DNA of 64,000 nt from Coprovicinus avistercoris (GCA_018714895.1 DVMQ01000006.1:91290-155289); one strand, 5' to 3'; shown: positions 42,711 through 52,271, counted from the first letter of the stretch. Notes: a model not told the origin generated them from the letters alone. Program-made: numbers and translations.

Positions 42711-44033
42711 CTAGAGACAAAAACCAAACACGCAGCCAGCACTTTCATTGGCATCACGTCCATAGCCGGGAGTGCCGCTTGCATCAACAGTCATAAATCT
42801 TCCTGCGCGTCGCGGGCTTGCTGAACGAAGCCACCAACCCTCAGGTGTATTGGGGATGCTCAACACGTCTGAGGGACCATCTTGGTTGGCACCAAGTTCA
42901 GAGAAGAGCTGGTATTGTTTTCCCTCTGCATTGAGAATATCGGCAACATACGCTGCGTCTGCCTCGTAATTTGATCGAGGAATTGTCCCGCCGACTTCTA
43001 CCAATGAGGGAAGCCAGACAGTGTCATACGTAATGTTTACTGAAGAGGTTGAGTTGGTTTTTCCCGCATTGTTGGTGTGTTTCTCAACAGCTACTACCGA
43101 GTCCTTAAGCTCTGAAGGGAAGTGGTTAAGCACGTCGTTCTGAAGTGAAGATCGCAGTGCAGAGTCACTCCAACCGCCATCGCTTGTGAGCGTTGAATTC
43201 ATAACAGCGTCTCCAAGGGATGATGAGGCGATAAAGGTTAAGCCAGCGGGCGATCCGTTCTGTGCAGTGTCATGGCGAATGCCAGCAATTCTCACTGAGA
43301 TAGATGTTCCGTCAGTAAGTTCAAGCTTTTTCGATGCGTTATGGGGTAGCGATCCATCGGATTCAAGCAAACCATACTCTTGAGCTATTTTTTCGCCCTG
43401 AGCATCATCGGAGGCGCCACCAATCGCTTGACCAAGCAAAGAGAGTTCTTGCCAGGAGTAATCTGCAAGATCCTCACGTACAGGCACTCCCTCAACACTT
43501 CCAGATTCGTTTTCTGTTTCGGATTCATCATTTTTGTTGAGTGGCGTAATAGGCGTCGCTTCTTTTAGTATAGGAGTTTCGGTTGGCTGTGCTCGAGGTC
43601 CAATAATCCCCATACCAAGGGCTATAGCAACACCCAATAAGGCAACGGCGAGAATTCCAAGGATAATTGCGAGCGGAAGAAAATTGCGATGTGGAACCGG
43701 GCCATTTGGACCCGCCGCGGGAGCTTGTGCAGATTTGTGATAGGGATTTTGTCCTGCTGGTACAACTTGACCCATGCGGGGTGTAGTGCCTGGCACAACC
43801 GGATTAAAACGCACTTGTGTGCGGTCTTCTATGGCTGAATCAAGCTCATTATCAGCATGTTGTTCGACTGAATCATCCCATGTTTCTGCTAAAGAGTTAA
43901 AAGCACGCGTAGCATCGTCAAGCTCTTCATTGCTATTGGAAGTGCTTGTGTCTTCATTGGGCAAAGTTGCCCCACAGTTTGGGCAAAAAGTGGAGTCGTC
44001 AGGTATTTCGCTGCCGCAATATATACAGAACAT
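42711..44033 (-). CDS. Zinc-ribbon membrane protein with external DUF6273-type domain
   Basis: 440 residues on the minus strand. Residues 1-25 are a CxxC...CxxC zinc ribbon (MFCIYCGSEIPDDSTFCPNCGA). An acidic linker and a Gly/Pro-rich segment precede one TM (FLPLAIILGILAVALLGVAIALG, about 118-140). The outer part (about 150-440) ends with WWLRSASPRRAGRFMTVDASG and CVFGFCL, the pattern of DUF6273 domains (distantly FGE-sulfatase-like) often displayed on cell surfaces. ATG 44033 follows GGAG by 5 bases. It is inserted, reversed, between DUF1385 and prfA. The zinc ribbon-TM-sensor layout is the same as the protein at 2842. Confidence 0.8.
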   Translation of the reverse strand: MFCIYCGSEIPDDSTFCPNCGATLPNEDTSTSNSNEELDDATRAFNSLAETWDDSVEQHADNELDSAIEDRTQVRFNPVVPGTTPRMGQVVPAGQNPYHKSAQAPAAGPNGPVPHRNFLPLAIILGILAVALLGVAIALGMGIIGPRAQPTETPILKEATPITPLNKNDESETENESGSVEGVPVREDLADYSWQELSLLGQAIGGASDDAQGEKIAQEYGLLESDGSLPHNASKKLELTDGTSISVRIAGIRHDTAQNGSPAGLTFIASSSLGDAVMNSTLTSDGGWSDSALRSSLQNDVLNHFPSELKDSVVAVEKHTNNAGKTNSTSSVNITYDTVWLPSLVEVGGTIPRSNYEADAAYVADILNAEGKQYQLFSELGANQDGPSDVLSIPNTPEGWWLRSASPRRAGRFMTVDASGTPGYGRDANESAGCVFGFCL

Positions 44034-44308
44034 AGCTGCTCCGTTCATTAAAGCTTGCTGAGCACGCTTTGAAACAAGACTACTTATCAGTGTAACAACC
44101 AGTGATGTTTGATGCTTGTTAGGCGTGTTGAATGGTGATATTTAGAATCAGTTCTGCTGGTTCTTACGTGTATATATGTTCGCGTATATGAGAAGTGAGT
44201 CAGATGCGCTAAAGTTAAAATTTGCGGTGGTTTGTGTTTACACATGCCACTCTGAATATTCACTACACTCTCGCGCGCTGTTGGCGCGCCGCACGACAGG
44301 AGGCAACC
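44034..44308. other. 275-base divergent intergenic region upstream of prfA
   Basis: AT-rich region holding the promoters of the zinc-ribbon/DUF6273 gene (minus) and of prfA (plus). No clear promoter pair, RNA gene or frame with a ribosome site could be supported apart from AGGAGG before prfA. Confidence 0.5.
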
Positions 44309-45376
44309 ATGCGGGACAAGCTCGAGAAGCTCATCGCCGCTTACGAGGAACTCGAGCGCAAGCTCTCCGATCCGTCCGTAGTGGCCGATCAAAAAGAGTA
44401 CACGCGCCTTGCAAAAGAACATGCAAGTCAGGCAGATTTGGTAGCCCGGGCACGGGAGTATCTCCAGGCGCTCGATGACATTGAGACAGCTAAAGAGATG
44501 CTGCATGAGACGACCGATCCTGAAGAAAAAGAAATGCTTCAGGAGGATATTGCTTCCAATGAAGAGCGTCTTCCAGCTTTGGAAGAAGACATTAAAATCA
44601 TGCTCATCCCAGGCGATCCGAACGACGAGAAAGATACTATCGTCGAGATTCGCGCGGGTGTAGGCGGCGACGAGGCAGGCATTTTCGCTGGTGACCTCTT
44701 TAAGATGTACGAGCGCTTCTGTGAATCACGCGGCTGGAAGGTGCAGGTGCTCTCCTCCAGCCCCTCAGAGGCTGGCGGTTTTAAGACAATTGAATTTAAG
44801 GTTTCGGGCGATAAGGTTTACTCCGTCATGAAATACGAGAGTGGCGTACATCGCGTACAGCGTGTTCCTAAGACAGAAAGCCAAGGCCGCATCCAAACCT
44901 CTACAGCAACCGTTGCTGTATTGCCAGAAGCCGATGAGATTGATATTCAGATCGATCAGGCCGACCTGCGCATTGACACCTACTGTGCAAGTGGTCCTGG
45001 TGGACAAGGTGTTAATACCACATACTCGGCGGTGCGTATTACACATCTCCCTACCAACACCGTTGTTCAGTCGCAAGACCAGCGCTCTCAGATCCAGAAT
45101 CGTGAGGTCTGCATGCAGATGCTGCGTGCACGTTTGTATGAGATGGAGCTGCAGCGTCAGCAGGATGAGCTCGGTGCCGAGCGACAGAGCCAGATTGGTC
45201 ACGGTAACCGCTCTGAGAAGATCCGCACCTATAATCAACCGCAAGATCGTGTGACCGATCATCGTATCGGCTTTAACTCCACCTATAGCTCGGTTCTCTT
45301 GAGCGATGGCCTGTCCCAGATTATCGAAGCTCTCGCTGCAGCCGATCGTGCTGAGAAGCTCGCGCGCGCTGTGTAA
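44309..45376 (+). CDS. prfA: Peptide chain release factor 1
   Basis: 355-residue class I release factor reading UAA and UAG. It has an N-terminal coiled coil (LEKLIAAYEELERKLSDPSV), the domain 2 PxT codon-recognition motif in RVPKTESQGR, and the GGQ peptidyl-hydrolysis motif at residues 231-233 in SGPGGQGVNTT; the PxT form distinguishes RF1 from RF2 (SPF). ATG 44309 follows AGGAGG by 5 bases; the frame extending upstream to 44222 has no site. The GGQ glutamine is the substrate of the PrmC methylase encoded 14 bases downstream. Confidence 0.97.
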   Translation: MRDKLEKLIAAYEELERKLSDPSVVADQKEYTRLAKEHASQADLVARAREYLQALDDIETAKEMLHETTDPEEKEMLQEDIASNEERLPALEEDIKIMLIPGDPNDEKDTIVEIRAGVGGDEAGIFAGDLFKMYERFCESRGWKVQVLSSSPSEAGGFKTIEFKVSGDKVYSVMKYESGVHRVQRVPKTESQGRIQTSTATVAVLPEADEIDIQIDQADLRIDTYCASGPGGQGVNTTYSAVRITHLPTNTVVQSQDQRSQIQNREVCMQMLRARLYEMELQRQQDELGAERQSQIGHGNRSEKIRTYNQPQDRVTDHRIGFNSTYSSVLLSDGLSQIIEALAAADRAEKLARAV

Positions 45377-45390
45377 GGAGGCCCGAGGGC

Positions 45391-46287
45391 GTGGCGCAAG
45401 AAAAAACGTGGACAATCAAGGCTATTCTCGATTGGACAAGCGGCTATCTTGAGCGTAAAGGCGATGAGCACCCGCGTCTCTCAGCAGAATGGTTGCTTTC
45501 TGCTGTAACAGGCCTTTCTCGCGTTGAGCTGTATGTGAACTTTGATCGGCCGCTGGATGCTGAGGAGCTTTCCAACATGCATAACGCCATTGAGCGTCGT
45601 GCGGAGGGGGAGCCGCTGCAATATGTTACGGGAGAAATGCCTTTTCGCCATATCGTTGTGAAGTGCGAGCGCGGCGTTTTGATTCCCCGGCCAGAAACAG
45701 AGATTTTGGTAGATGCTGCTTTGGAAGGCATAGACCAGGCAAAAGGTCGTGGTGAAGATGCATCGCCTCTCGTGCTTGAAGTGGGAACTGGCACGGGCTG
45801 CATTGCGCTTTCACTAGCTTCAGAGCGTCCCGGTACAAAAGTGATTGCGACCGATCTCTCTGACCGTGCACTCTCCCTTGCGCAAAGGAACTGCGCAGCG
45901 CTTGGATTGGAAAACGACGTCACGCTTATTCAATGTGACCTTGCTGCTGGAGTAGACCCCGAGCTTATGGGGTCCTTTGATGTGCTTGTTTCTAATCCGC
46001 CTTATATTCCGACGGCTGTCTTGGCGCAAGAGGTTCCGGCAGAGGTTCGCGATTATGAGCCGGAGCTGGCGTTAGACGGCGGGGCTGACGGGCTCGACGT
46101 ATTCAGGCGCTTGCTTGAGTTTGCCCCCAAAGCGCTTGCTCCGCACGGAATGTTTACGGTTGAATTGTTCGAAGAATCTCTTGAACAAGCAGCTGAACTT
46201 GTTCGTATGCAAGACGGTTGGGAGGACGTTGAGATTCGTGAGGATCTTACACACCGACCGCGCGTTCTTGTCGCCAAACGAAAGTAG
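45391..46287 (+). CDS. prmC: Release factor glutamine methyltransferase PrmC (HemK)
   Basis: 298-residue SAM-dependent enzyme that N5-methylates the GGQ glutamine of release factors. It has an N-terminal helical bundle (LERKGDEHPRLSAEWLLSAVTGLSR), SAM motif I LEVGTGTGCIALSLA (about 130-144), and the active-site NPPY at 202-205 (VSNPPYIPT). It starts with GTG 45391 and has AAGGAGG 9 bases upstream. It directly follows its substrate gene prfA and precedes sua5, the common Gram-positive order. Confidence 0.96.
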   Translation: MAQEKTWTIKAILDWTSGYLERKGDEHPRLSAEWLLSAVTGLSRVELYVNFDRPLDAEELSNMHNAIERRAEGEPLQYVTGEMPFRHIVVKCERGVLIPRPETEILVDAALEGIDQAKGRGEDASPLVLEVGTGTGCIALSLASERPGTKVIATDLSDRALSLAQRNCAALGLENDVTLIQCDLAAGVDPELMGSFDVLVSNPPYIPTAVLAQEVPAEVRDYEPELALDGGADGLDVFRRLLEFAPKALAPHGMFTVELFEESLEQAAELVRMQDGWEDVEIREDLTHRPRVLVAKRK

Positions 46288-46310
46288 TCAGAGAGGCGAG
46301 AGGGGATTTT

Positions 46311-46955
46311 GTGGGCAGTGTTGTAGCGGTTGACCAGACGCACCCAAGTGAAGCTGTGCTTGAACAGGCACTTGCTGTGCTGCAAAACAAAGGCGTTTTA
46401 GTCATGCCTACCGACAGTGTGTATGGCATTGGCTGCGCTGCCTTCCCAAACAACCCTGCTCATCGAAGGATTTTTACTATTAAGCAGCGTGATCTCGCGC
46501 AAACATTGCCGTGGCTTGTGGGAACAAGCGACGCTTTACAGCGCTATGGAAAGAACGTTCCGAGTTGGATGGTCAATCTTGCACAGACCTTTTGGCCCGG
46601 AGCACTCACCCTTGTGGTCCCAGCTTCAGATGAAGTTGCTCCTGAATACCGCAACGCTCAGGACAATACGATTGGTCTGCGTATGCCGGCATCGCCTCTG
46701 GTGTGCACGCTGTCGCTTCGTCTCGGTATGCCGCTGGCAACTACGAGTGCAAATACGCATGGAGCGCCATCTCCAACGAGCGCTCACGAGTTGGAACAAC
46801 GCATCATTGATGCCGCTGATCTCACACTTGATGCGGGTCCGGCCCCTAAAGGCGTTGCTTCAACTGTTGTAAGTTGCGATGTTTCTGGACGTCCGCGTAT
46901 TCTTCGCGAGGGATTCCTTTCGCGTGATCAAATCCTTGAAGTTGCCGGGATGTAA
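46311..46955 (+). CDS. L-threonylcarbamoyladenylate synthase (Sua5/YrdC/TsaC family)
   Basis: 214 residues. It makes threonylcarbamoyl-AMP from Thr, bicarbonate and ATP for t6A37 tRNA modification. YrdC-fold marks: GVLVMPTDSVYGIGCAAF, RRIFTIKQRD, FWPGALTLVV, TIGLRMPASPL and TTSANTHGAPSPT. It lacks the extra C-terminal Sua5 domain, so it is of the short TsaC size. GTG start 46311 with GAGGGG 5 bases upstream. It follows prmC after 23 bases in the conserved prfA-prmC-sua5 block. Confidence 0.93.
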   Translation: MGSVVAVDQTHPSEAVLEQALAVLQNKGVLVMPTDSVYGIGCAAFPNNPAHRRIFTIKQRDLAQTLPWLVGTSDALQRYGKNVPSWMVNLAQTFWPGALTLVVPASDEVAPEYRNAQDNTIGLRMPASPLVCTLSLRLGMPLATTSANTHGAPSPTSAHELEQRIIDAADLTLDAGPAPKGVASTVVSCDVSGRPRILREGFLSRDQILEVAGM

Positions 46956-47022
46956 TGCGCACAATCCTCTATAAGAGGTATCGTAAAGTTTGTTATCGAT
47001 ATGCTCTAGATAGGGGGTTCTT

Positions 47023-48024
47023 ATGGCGGATGTACACGAGGAAGTCGTCTCTGCTGCTGGTAGTGCTCCCAACACGGTAACTACCGAGGATTTGTCGTTT
47101 CTTTCAGTTGATGAAAAGAGCATTTGCAGAGGAACGCTCTGGATCCCACAGGGTGTAAAACCTGTTGCTATTTTGCATATCGTTCATGGCATGTGTGAGC
47201 ATATCGGTCGCTATGATGCGTTTGCTCGCTTGCTGGCGTCACGTGGTTGGGTTGTGTGTGGTATCGATTTGGTGGGCCATGGACGCACTGAGCCTGATCC
47301 TACAAAACGCGGAGTGTATGAGGATCCCGATCTTGCAGCAGAGGCAATGATTGAGGATCAGCGCACTCTTTTTACCCAGGTAAAAGCACGCTTTGTGAGC
47401 CTTCCGTATTTTATGCTGGGGCACTCAATGGGCTCGTTTATTGCACGGTGTTTTGCTGCGCGACATGGAGGAGTGCTTTCGGGACTCATCGTTATGGGTA
47501 CCGCATGGCAAGACGGCGTTGAGGTCTTATACCGTGCGGTAAGCATCCTTGCCCGTTTGCGCGGTATGTCGTTCCGCTCTCATTTTGTTGATGCTCTGGG
47601 GTGCGGCGGATACAACAAACTGTTTGAGGGTACGGGTGCTCATACTGGATTTGAGTGGCTCAGTAGGGATGAGGGCCAGGTACTTGCATATGCTGCAGAC
47701 CCTGCATGTGGGTTTATGTTCTCCTTGAGTGGCTACCTCATGCTGGCACAGCTCTTGCGTGAGGCCCAGGATGTTTCGCGCATATCAAAAATTCCTGCAT
47801 CTTTACCAATTTTGGTAATTTCAGGATCTGAGGATCCGGTTGGTGAGGCAGGCAAAGGTCCTTCTCGAGTCTTTCTTGCGCTTCGTAATGCTGGCGTACA
47901 GGATCTTTCATTGGACATCATCCAAGAAGACCGTCATGAATTGCTTAACGAAGTAAACCGAGACGAGGTTGAAGCGGAACTTATAGCTTGGCTTGAGGCT
48001 CATAGAACCTCATACGACGTATAA
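47023..48024 (+). CDS. Alpha/beta hydrolase, monoacylglycerol-lipase-like
   Basis: 333 residues of the Hydrolase_4/PldB type. The oxyanion region is HIVHGMCEHIGRYDAFA; nucleophile elbow GHSMGS with Ser135; acid in ISGSEDPVG; catalytic His in EDRHELLNE. GIDLVGHGRTEP is typical of lysophospholipase/monoacylglycerol lipases. No signal peptide, so probably cytosolic, acting on acylglycerols or lysophospholipids. AGGGGG precedes ATG 47023. Together with glpK downstream it could feed glycerol from lipids into glycolysis, but that link is only suggested by order. Confidence 0.88.
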   Translation: MADVHEEVVSAAGSAPNTVTTEDLSFLSVDEKSICRGTLWIPQGVKPVAILHIVHGMCEHIGRYDAFARLLASRGWVVCGIDLVGHGRTEPDPTKRGVYEDPDLAAEAMIEDQRTLFTQVKARFVSLPYFMLGHSMGSFIARCFAARHGGVLSGLIVMGTAWQDGVEVLYRAVSILARLRGMSFRSHFVDALGCGGYNKLFEGTGAHTGFEWLSRDEGQVLAYAADPACGFMFSLSGYLMLAQLLREAQDVSRISKIPASLPILVISGSEDPVGEAGKGPSRVFLALRNAGVQDLSLDIIQEDRHELLNEVNRDEVEAELIAWLEAHRTSYDV

Positions 48025-48071
48025 CATGCGCTTGATTTTTACCCCTCGCCGAACAGGCAGCGTCGGTCACG

Positions 48072-48159
48072 ATTCCGTTTACGGAATGGCTTCTTAATGC
48101 TTCTCTTGGCACCTATTTTAGATGGGATACCAAAAGTTAAGGCGACAAGATATTTGTCG
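48072..48159 (+). promoter_or_regulatory. Two hairpins in the leader of glpK
   Basis: ATTCCG (48072-48077), loop TTTA, CGGAAT (48082-48087); and CGACAA (48143-48148), loop GATAT, TTGTCG (48154-48159). The second lies 34 bases before the GTG start. The first may be a weak terminator of the hydrolase gene, or both may be regulatory. Confidence 0.3.
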
Positions 48160-48192
48160 ATTCCTTTCTAAGTAGATGCGAGAGGAGCAAGC

Positions 48193-49740
48193 GTGGCTTC
48201 AACGATTCTGGATAGCGTTATGGGATCAATCGGCGGGTCAGTTCCGCTTGGTAAGAGCTCGCAGGGTTATGTGATGGCACTCGATGCTGGCACAACAAGC
48301 GTTCGAGCCGTCTTGTTTGATGAGTATGGCTGTAGGGTTGCACAGGCTCAGCGTTCACTCACCATGCTGTATCCGCATCCCGGCTGGGTGGAGCAAGATC
48401 CCGTAGAAATCCTCTCACGACAAATCGCCTGCATGATTGAAGTGCAGTTTAAGAGCGGCATTCACTCCGATCGCATCAAATCGGTAGGAATTACCAATCA
48501 GCGTGAAACCGTAGTGGTATGGGATCGTCGTACAGGCCAGCCAATTTACAACGCTATTGTGTGGCAATGCCGACGTACAGCACCGCTTGTGGAAGAGCTT
48601 GTTGAAAAAGGTTACGCCGATCTTATCCGTGAGCGAACGGGCCTTGTACCTGACGCGTATTTTTCTGCAACAAAAATTCGTTGGATTCTGGACAACGTTG
48701 AGGGCGCTCGTGAAATGGCGGATGCGGGCGCGCTGATGTGCGGCACGATTGACACCTGGCTGATTTACAACCTCACTCATGGTTTGGTGCATGCAACTGA
48801 TTACACAAATGCGAGCCGCACCATGCTCTTCGATATTAAGAAGCTCGATTGGGACGACGAGCTATGCAATATCGTGGGAGTTCCTCGTTCAATGCTGCCT
48901 GAATGTCGTCCCTCTGCTGGCGGATTTGGTCGCGTGAGCTCGGATATCATGACGCAACATCCGCCTATTGCTGGTGTTGCAGGCGATCAGCAGGCCTCAC
49001 TGTTTGGGCATTGCTGTTTTGAACCTGGAAACGTTAAAAATACCTACGGCACCGGCTGCTTTATGCTTATGAATGTCGGGACAGAGCCAATCTTTTCACA
49101 AAATGGGCTGGTCACAACTGTTGGTATTGCCGACGGCACAGAGGTTGATTATGCGCTTGAAGGATCGGTCTTTCAGGCAGGGTCAACCATACAGTGGATC
49201 CGAGATGAATTGGGGCTTGTAGAGACAGCTGCGGAGACATCTGACATTGCTCGCTCTGTACCAAACACTGATGGTTGCTATCTTGTTCCAGCGTTTACAG
49301 GATTGGGTGCTCCTTGGTGGAATTCCGATGCTCGTGGCGTTGTGTGTGGCATTACGCGTGCCACAAATAGAGCGCGTCTCGTTCGTGCTGCCTGTGAGTC
49401 GCTTGCGTATCAAAGCTATGACGTACTTAAGGCTATGGAGGCGGATTCAGGGCATAGCATTCCTTCGCTCAGTGCAGACGGAGGCGCTGCGAGAAACGAA
49501 TTCATCATGCAATTCCAGGCTGATTTGCTTGATATTGAAGTTGTTCGTGCAGAACTTTCCGAAACAACAGCGTTGGGCGCCGCCTATCTTGCGGGTTTGG
49601 CTACGGGTTTCTGGGCAGACCGAGAAGAGCTCCAAACCATCACAGCGCATTCAGCGATATATGTGCCTGGTATGGAGCAAACGACAAGAGAGCAACTTCT
49701 TGCAGGTTGGCATGAGGCAGTTCGTCGAACCTTAATGTAA
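48193..49740 (+). CDS. glpK: Glycerol kinase
   Basis: 515-residue FGGY kinase phosphorylating glycerol to sn-glycerol-3-phosphate in the cytosol. ALDAGTTSVRAVLFDEYG carries the phosphate-1 loop (usually DQGTTS; here Gln is Ala), then LTMLYPHPGWVEQDP, GITNQRETVVVWDR, the actin-like GVAGDQQASLFGHCCF, YGTGCFMLMN and the C-terminal DGGAARNEFIMQFQADLL. A ~25-residue N-terminal extension before the core is unusual. GTG 48193 follows GAGAGGAG by 5 bases. No glpF or glpD is adjacent. Confidence 0.95.
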   Translation: MASTILDSVMGSIGGSVPLGKSSQGYVMALDAGTTSVRAVLFDEYGCRVAQAQRSLTMLYPHPGWVEQDPVEILSRQIACMIEVQFKSGIHSDRIKSVGITNQRETVVVWDRRTGQPIYNAIVWQCRRTAPLVEELVEKGYADLIRERTGLVPDAYFSATKIRWILDNVEGAREMADAGALMCGTIDTWLIYNLTHGLVHATDYTNASRTMLFDIKKLDWDDELCNIVGVPRSMLPECRPSAGGFGRVSSDIMTQHPPIAGVAGDQQASLFGHCCFEPGNVKNTYGTGCFMLMNVGTEPIFSQNGLVTTVGIADGTEVDYALEGSVFQAGSTIQWIRDELGLVETAAETSDIARSVPNTDGCYLVPAFTGLGAPWWNSDARGVVCGITRATNRARLVRAACESLAYQSYDVLKAMEADSGHSIPSLSADGGAARNEFIMQFQADLLDIEVVRAELSETTALGAAYLAGLATGFWADREELQTITAHSAIYVPGMEQTTREQLLAGWHEAVRRTLM

Positions 49741-49836
49741 CAATTCATTAGAGGCTGCAATTAGTATCCTTGATGCGGTACGCTAATCCGAACACCTCGC
49801 GTCTGTGGGGTTAAATTCCTATGGAGAGGAGTGCTC

Positions 49837-50301
49837 ATGCGCATTGCAATTGCCTCTGATCATGCTGGTTTTATCCAGAAGGAGCCCATGATTGACTACA
49901 TTCAAGGTCTTGGGCATGAGGTAACAGATCTTGGTCCTGAAACTGATGATCGCTGCGATTATCCAGACTACGCCGATCGTGTAGCTCGTATGGTGGCGGA
50001 AGGACAGGCCGATAGGGGTGTGCTTATCTGCGGCACTGGCATCGGCATGGCTCTTACTGCCGATAAGGTACCTGGAATTCGCGCTGCTGTTATCGAGACG
50101 CCGAATTTTGCTCACCTGTTCCGTGAGCATAACGATGGCAATGTTCTGTGCATTTCGGGGCGCTTTACTGATCTTGAGGTAAACGAGCAGATCGTTGATG
50201 AGTTCTTGAATACGGCATTTGGTGGCGGCCGCCATGCTGGACGTGTCGAGAAGATTATGCGCGAAGACGATCCGGCATTTGCTGGTGTTGACGCTGAATA
50301 G
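49837..50301 (+). CDS. rpiB: Ribose-5-phosphate isomerase B
   Basis: 154-residue RpiB/LacAB isomerase linking ribose-5-P and ribulose-5-P in the pentose phosphate pathway. MRIAIASDHAGF at the start, HEVTDLGPETDDRCDYPDYA, active-site Cys in ICGTGIGMALTADK, and the EHNDGNVLCISGRF segment are diagnostic. ATG 49837 has GAGAGGAG 5 bases upstream. It is followed after 9 bases by glyA, an arrangement (rpiB-glyA-upp-atp) known from many Gram-positives. Confidence 0.95.
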   Translation: MRIAIASDHAGFIQKEPMIDYIQGLGHEVTDLGPETDDRCDYPDYADRVARMVAEGQADRGVLICGTGIGMALTADKVPGIRAAVIETPNFAHLFREHNDGNVLCISGRFTDLEVNEQIVDEFLNTAFGGGRHAGRVEKIMREDDPAFAGVDAE

Positions 50302-50310
50302 GGGACGTAT

Positions 50311-51567
50311 ATGAACTTCGAATACCTCGCAGCTGCCGATCCTGAGATTGCTGATGCCATTAGTAATGAGCTTAAGCGTCAGCGCTCTTCCATTGAGCTT
50401 ATTGCCTCTGAGAACTTCGTATCGCTTGCAGTGATGGAGGCAGTTGGTTCACCGCTCACAAATAAGTATGCCGAAGGATTGCCGGGCAAGCGTTATTACG
50501 GTGGTTGCTGGGCAGTAGATGTCGTAGAAAACTTGGCACGCGAGCGCGCCAAGCGCCTGTTTGGTGCAGGTTATGCAAACGTGCAGCCCCATTCTGGAGC
50601 TCAGGCAAACTATGCAGCGCTTGCCGCACTGGCTAAGCCGGGCGATGTTGTTATGGGCATGTCGCTCGATAATGGCGGCCACCTCACACACGGTTCGCCG
50701 GCAAACTTCTCAGGCAAACTGTATAACATCGTTTCATATGGTCTTGATCCTGAAACAGAGCGCATTGACTTTAACGATGTAGCTGCCAAGGCAGAGCAAT
50801 ACAAGCCTAAAGTCATCATTGCGGGCGCCAGTGCTTATCCGCGTATTATCGACTTTGAGCGTTTTGCTCAGATTGCCCATGATAACGGGGCATACCTTTT
50901 GGTTGATATGGCCCATATTGCCGGCCTTGTTGCAACGGGTGCTCATCCCACGCCGGTAGGGGTTGCAGATGTGGTTACTACCACTACTCATAAGACACTC
51001 CGTGGTACACGCGGTGGCCTTATTCTTACAAACGACCCTGACCTTTCTAAGAAGATAAATTCGGCGGTTTTCCCGGGAACACAGGGCGGTCCACTCGAGC
51101 ATGTTATTGCTGGTAAAGCAGTGGCTTTTGGAGAGGCTTTGCAACCGGCTTTCCATGACTACATCGATGGTGTAGTTGAAAATGCTCGCGCACTTGGACG
51201 CGGTATGGAGTCCCGCGGTCTGCGCCTGGTAACCGGCGGGACCGATAACCACCTTCTGCTTGTTGATTTGACCGCTGCCGGAGAGGTAACCGGAAAAGAT
51301 GCTGAACAGGCTCTTGATGAGGTTGGCATTACAGTAAACAAGAACACCATTCCTGGTGAAAAGCGCTCTCCTTTTGTCACAAGCGGCATTCGAGTTGGTT
51401 CCGCCGCAATTACTACGCGCGGATTTAATGCAGCTGAATGCGAGCGTGTGGGAGAGATTATCGGCGAAGTTGTTGCAGCTCCAAATGATGAGTCGGTTCG
51501 TGCTTCAGCGCGAGCAGAGGTGGTTCAGTTGCTCGAGCCACATCCACTTTATCCGGAGCTGGGATAA
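50311..51567 (+). CDS. glyA: Serine hydroxymethyltransferase
   Basis: 418-residue PLP enzyme converting serine and tetrahydrofolate to glycine and methylene-THF. IELIASENFVS and NKYAEGLPGKRYYGG at the N-terminus, VQPHSGAQANYAA, DMAHIAGLVA, and the PLP lysine K228 in TTTTHKTLRGTRGG are all present, as is VFPGTQGGPLEHV. The length is normal. GGGGACG lies 3-4 bases before ATG 50311. It is linked functionally to the folate genes at 37.6 kb. Confidence 0.97.
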   Translation: MNFEYLAAADPEIADAISNELKRQRSSIELIASENFVSLAVMEAVGSPLTNKYAEGLPGKRYYGGCWAVDVVENLARERAKRLFGAGYANVQPHSGAQANYAALAALAKPGDVVMGMSLDNGGHLTHGSPANFSGKLYNIVSYGLDPETERIDFNDVAAKAEQYKPKVIIAGASAYPRIIDFERFAQIAHDNGAYLLVDMAHIAGLVATGAHPTPVGVADVVTTTTHKTLRGTRGGLILTNDPDLSKKINSAVFPGTQGGPLEHVIAGKAVAFGEALQPAFHDYIDGVVENARALGRGMESRGLRLVTGGTDNHLLLVDLTAAGEVTGKDAEQALDEVGITVNKNTIPGEKRSPFVTSGIRVGSAAITTRGFNAAECERVGEIIGEVVAAPNDESVRASARAEVVQLLEPHPLYPELG

Positions 51568-51623
51568 ACACTGGTAATACGTATACGTGTTGGGCAATGG
51601 CTCAGCTGAGATAGGAGGGCACG

Positions 51624-52271
51624 TTGGCATACGAGTACGATAAAAGCAGGGTTACGGTTGTCAATCATCCTTTGGTGCAGCATAAGCTTTCCATCCTGAG
51701 GGATGTATCAACCGGAACTAAACAGTTCCGCGAGCTTGTTCGGGAACTCGCCCTTTTTGAGGGATATGAGGCCACCCGCGATCTTCCCCTTGAGGACGTT
51801 GAGGTTCAAACACCTCTCGAGGTTGCTACCTGTAAGCAGATTGCTGGCAAGAAACTTGCAATCGTTCCTATCCTGCGTGCTGGCTTGGGTATGGTAGATG
51901 CTCTGTTGGAGCTCGTTCCTTCTGCTCGTGTGGGACACCTGGGCATGTATCGCGATCCTGAGACTCATAAGCCCGTTGATTATCTTTGCAAGCTGCCGGC
52001 GGATGTATCTGAACGAACCTGCTTGGTTGTGGATCCAATGCTTGCCACAGGAGGATCGCTTGCCGATGCAGTAGCAACACTTCGTTCGCGTGGTGTGAGT
52101 GATATCCGCTGCCTCGTTCTCGTTGCGGTTCCTGAAGGAATCTCAGCGGTACTTGAAGCTGATCCCGATGTGCATATCTACACCTGCTCTGTCGATCGTC
52201 AGCTCAATGAGCATGCCTATATCCTTCCTGGTTTGGGCGATGCTGGCGACCGTATTTTCGGAACAAAGTGA
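51624..52271 (+). CDS. upp: Uracil phosphoribosyltransferase
   Basis: 215-residue pyrimidine salvage enzyme: uracil + PRPP to UMP. VTVVNHPLVQHKLSILRD, IVPILRAGLGMVDALLEL, PRPP loop VVDPMLATGGSLADAV and the uracil-binding PGLGDAGDRIFGTK end are diagnostic. It starts with TTG 51624, which AGGAGGG 4 bases upstream supports. It lies directly before the ATP synthase operon, and its end overlaps the small atpI-like gene. Confidence 0.97.
   Translation: MAYEYDKSRVTVVNHPLVQHKLSILRDVSTGTKQFRELVRELALFEGYEATRDLPLEDVEVQTPLEVATCKQIAGKKLAIVPILRAGLGMVDALLELVPSARVGHLGMYRDPETHKPVDYLCKLPADVSERTCLVVDPMLATGGSLADAVATLRSRGVSDIRCLVLVAVPEGISAVLEADPDVHIYTCSVDRQLNEHAYILPGLGDAGDRIFGTK

Noticed and set aside
47806..47823. 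TTACCAA-TT-TTGGTAA palindrome resembling the one upstream of tilS
   Set aside because: It lies inside the coding sequence of the alpha/beta hydrolase, so it is probably coincidental.
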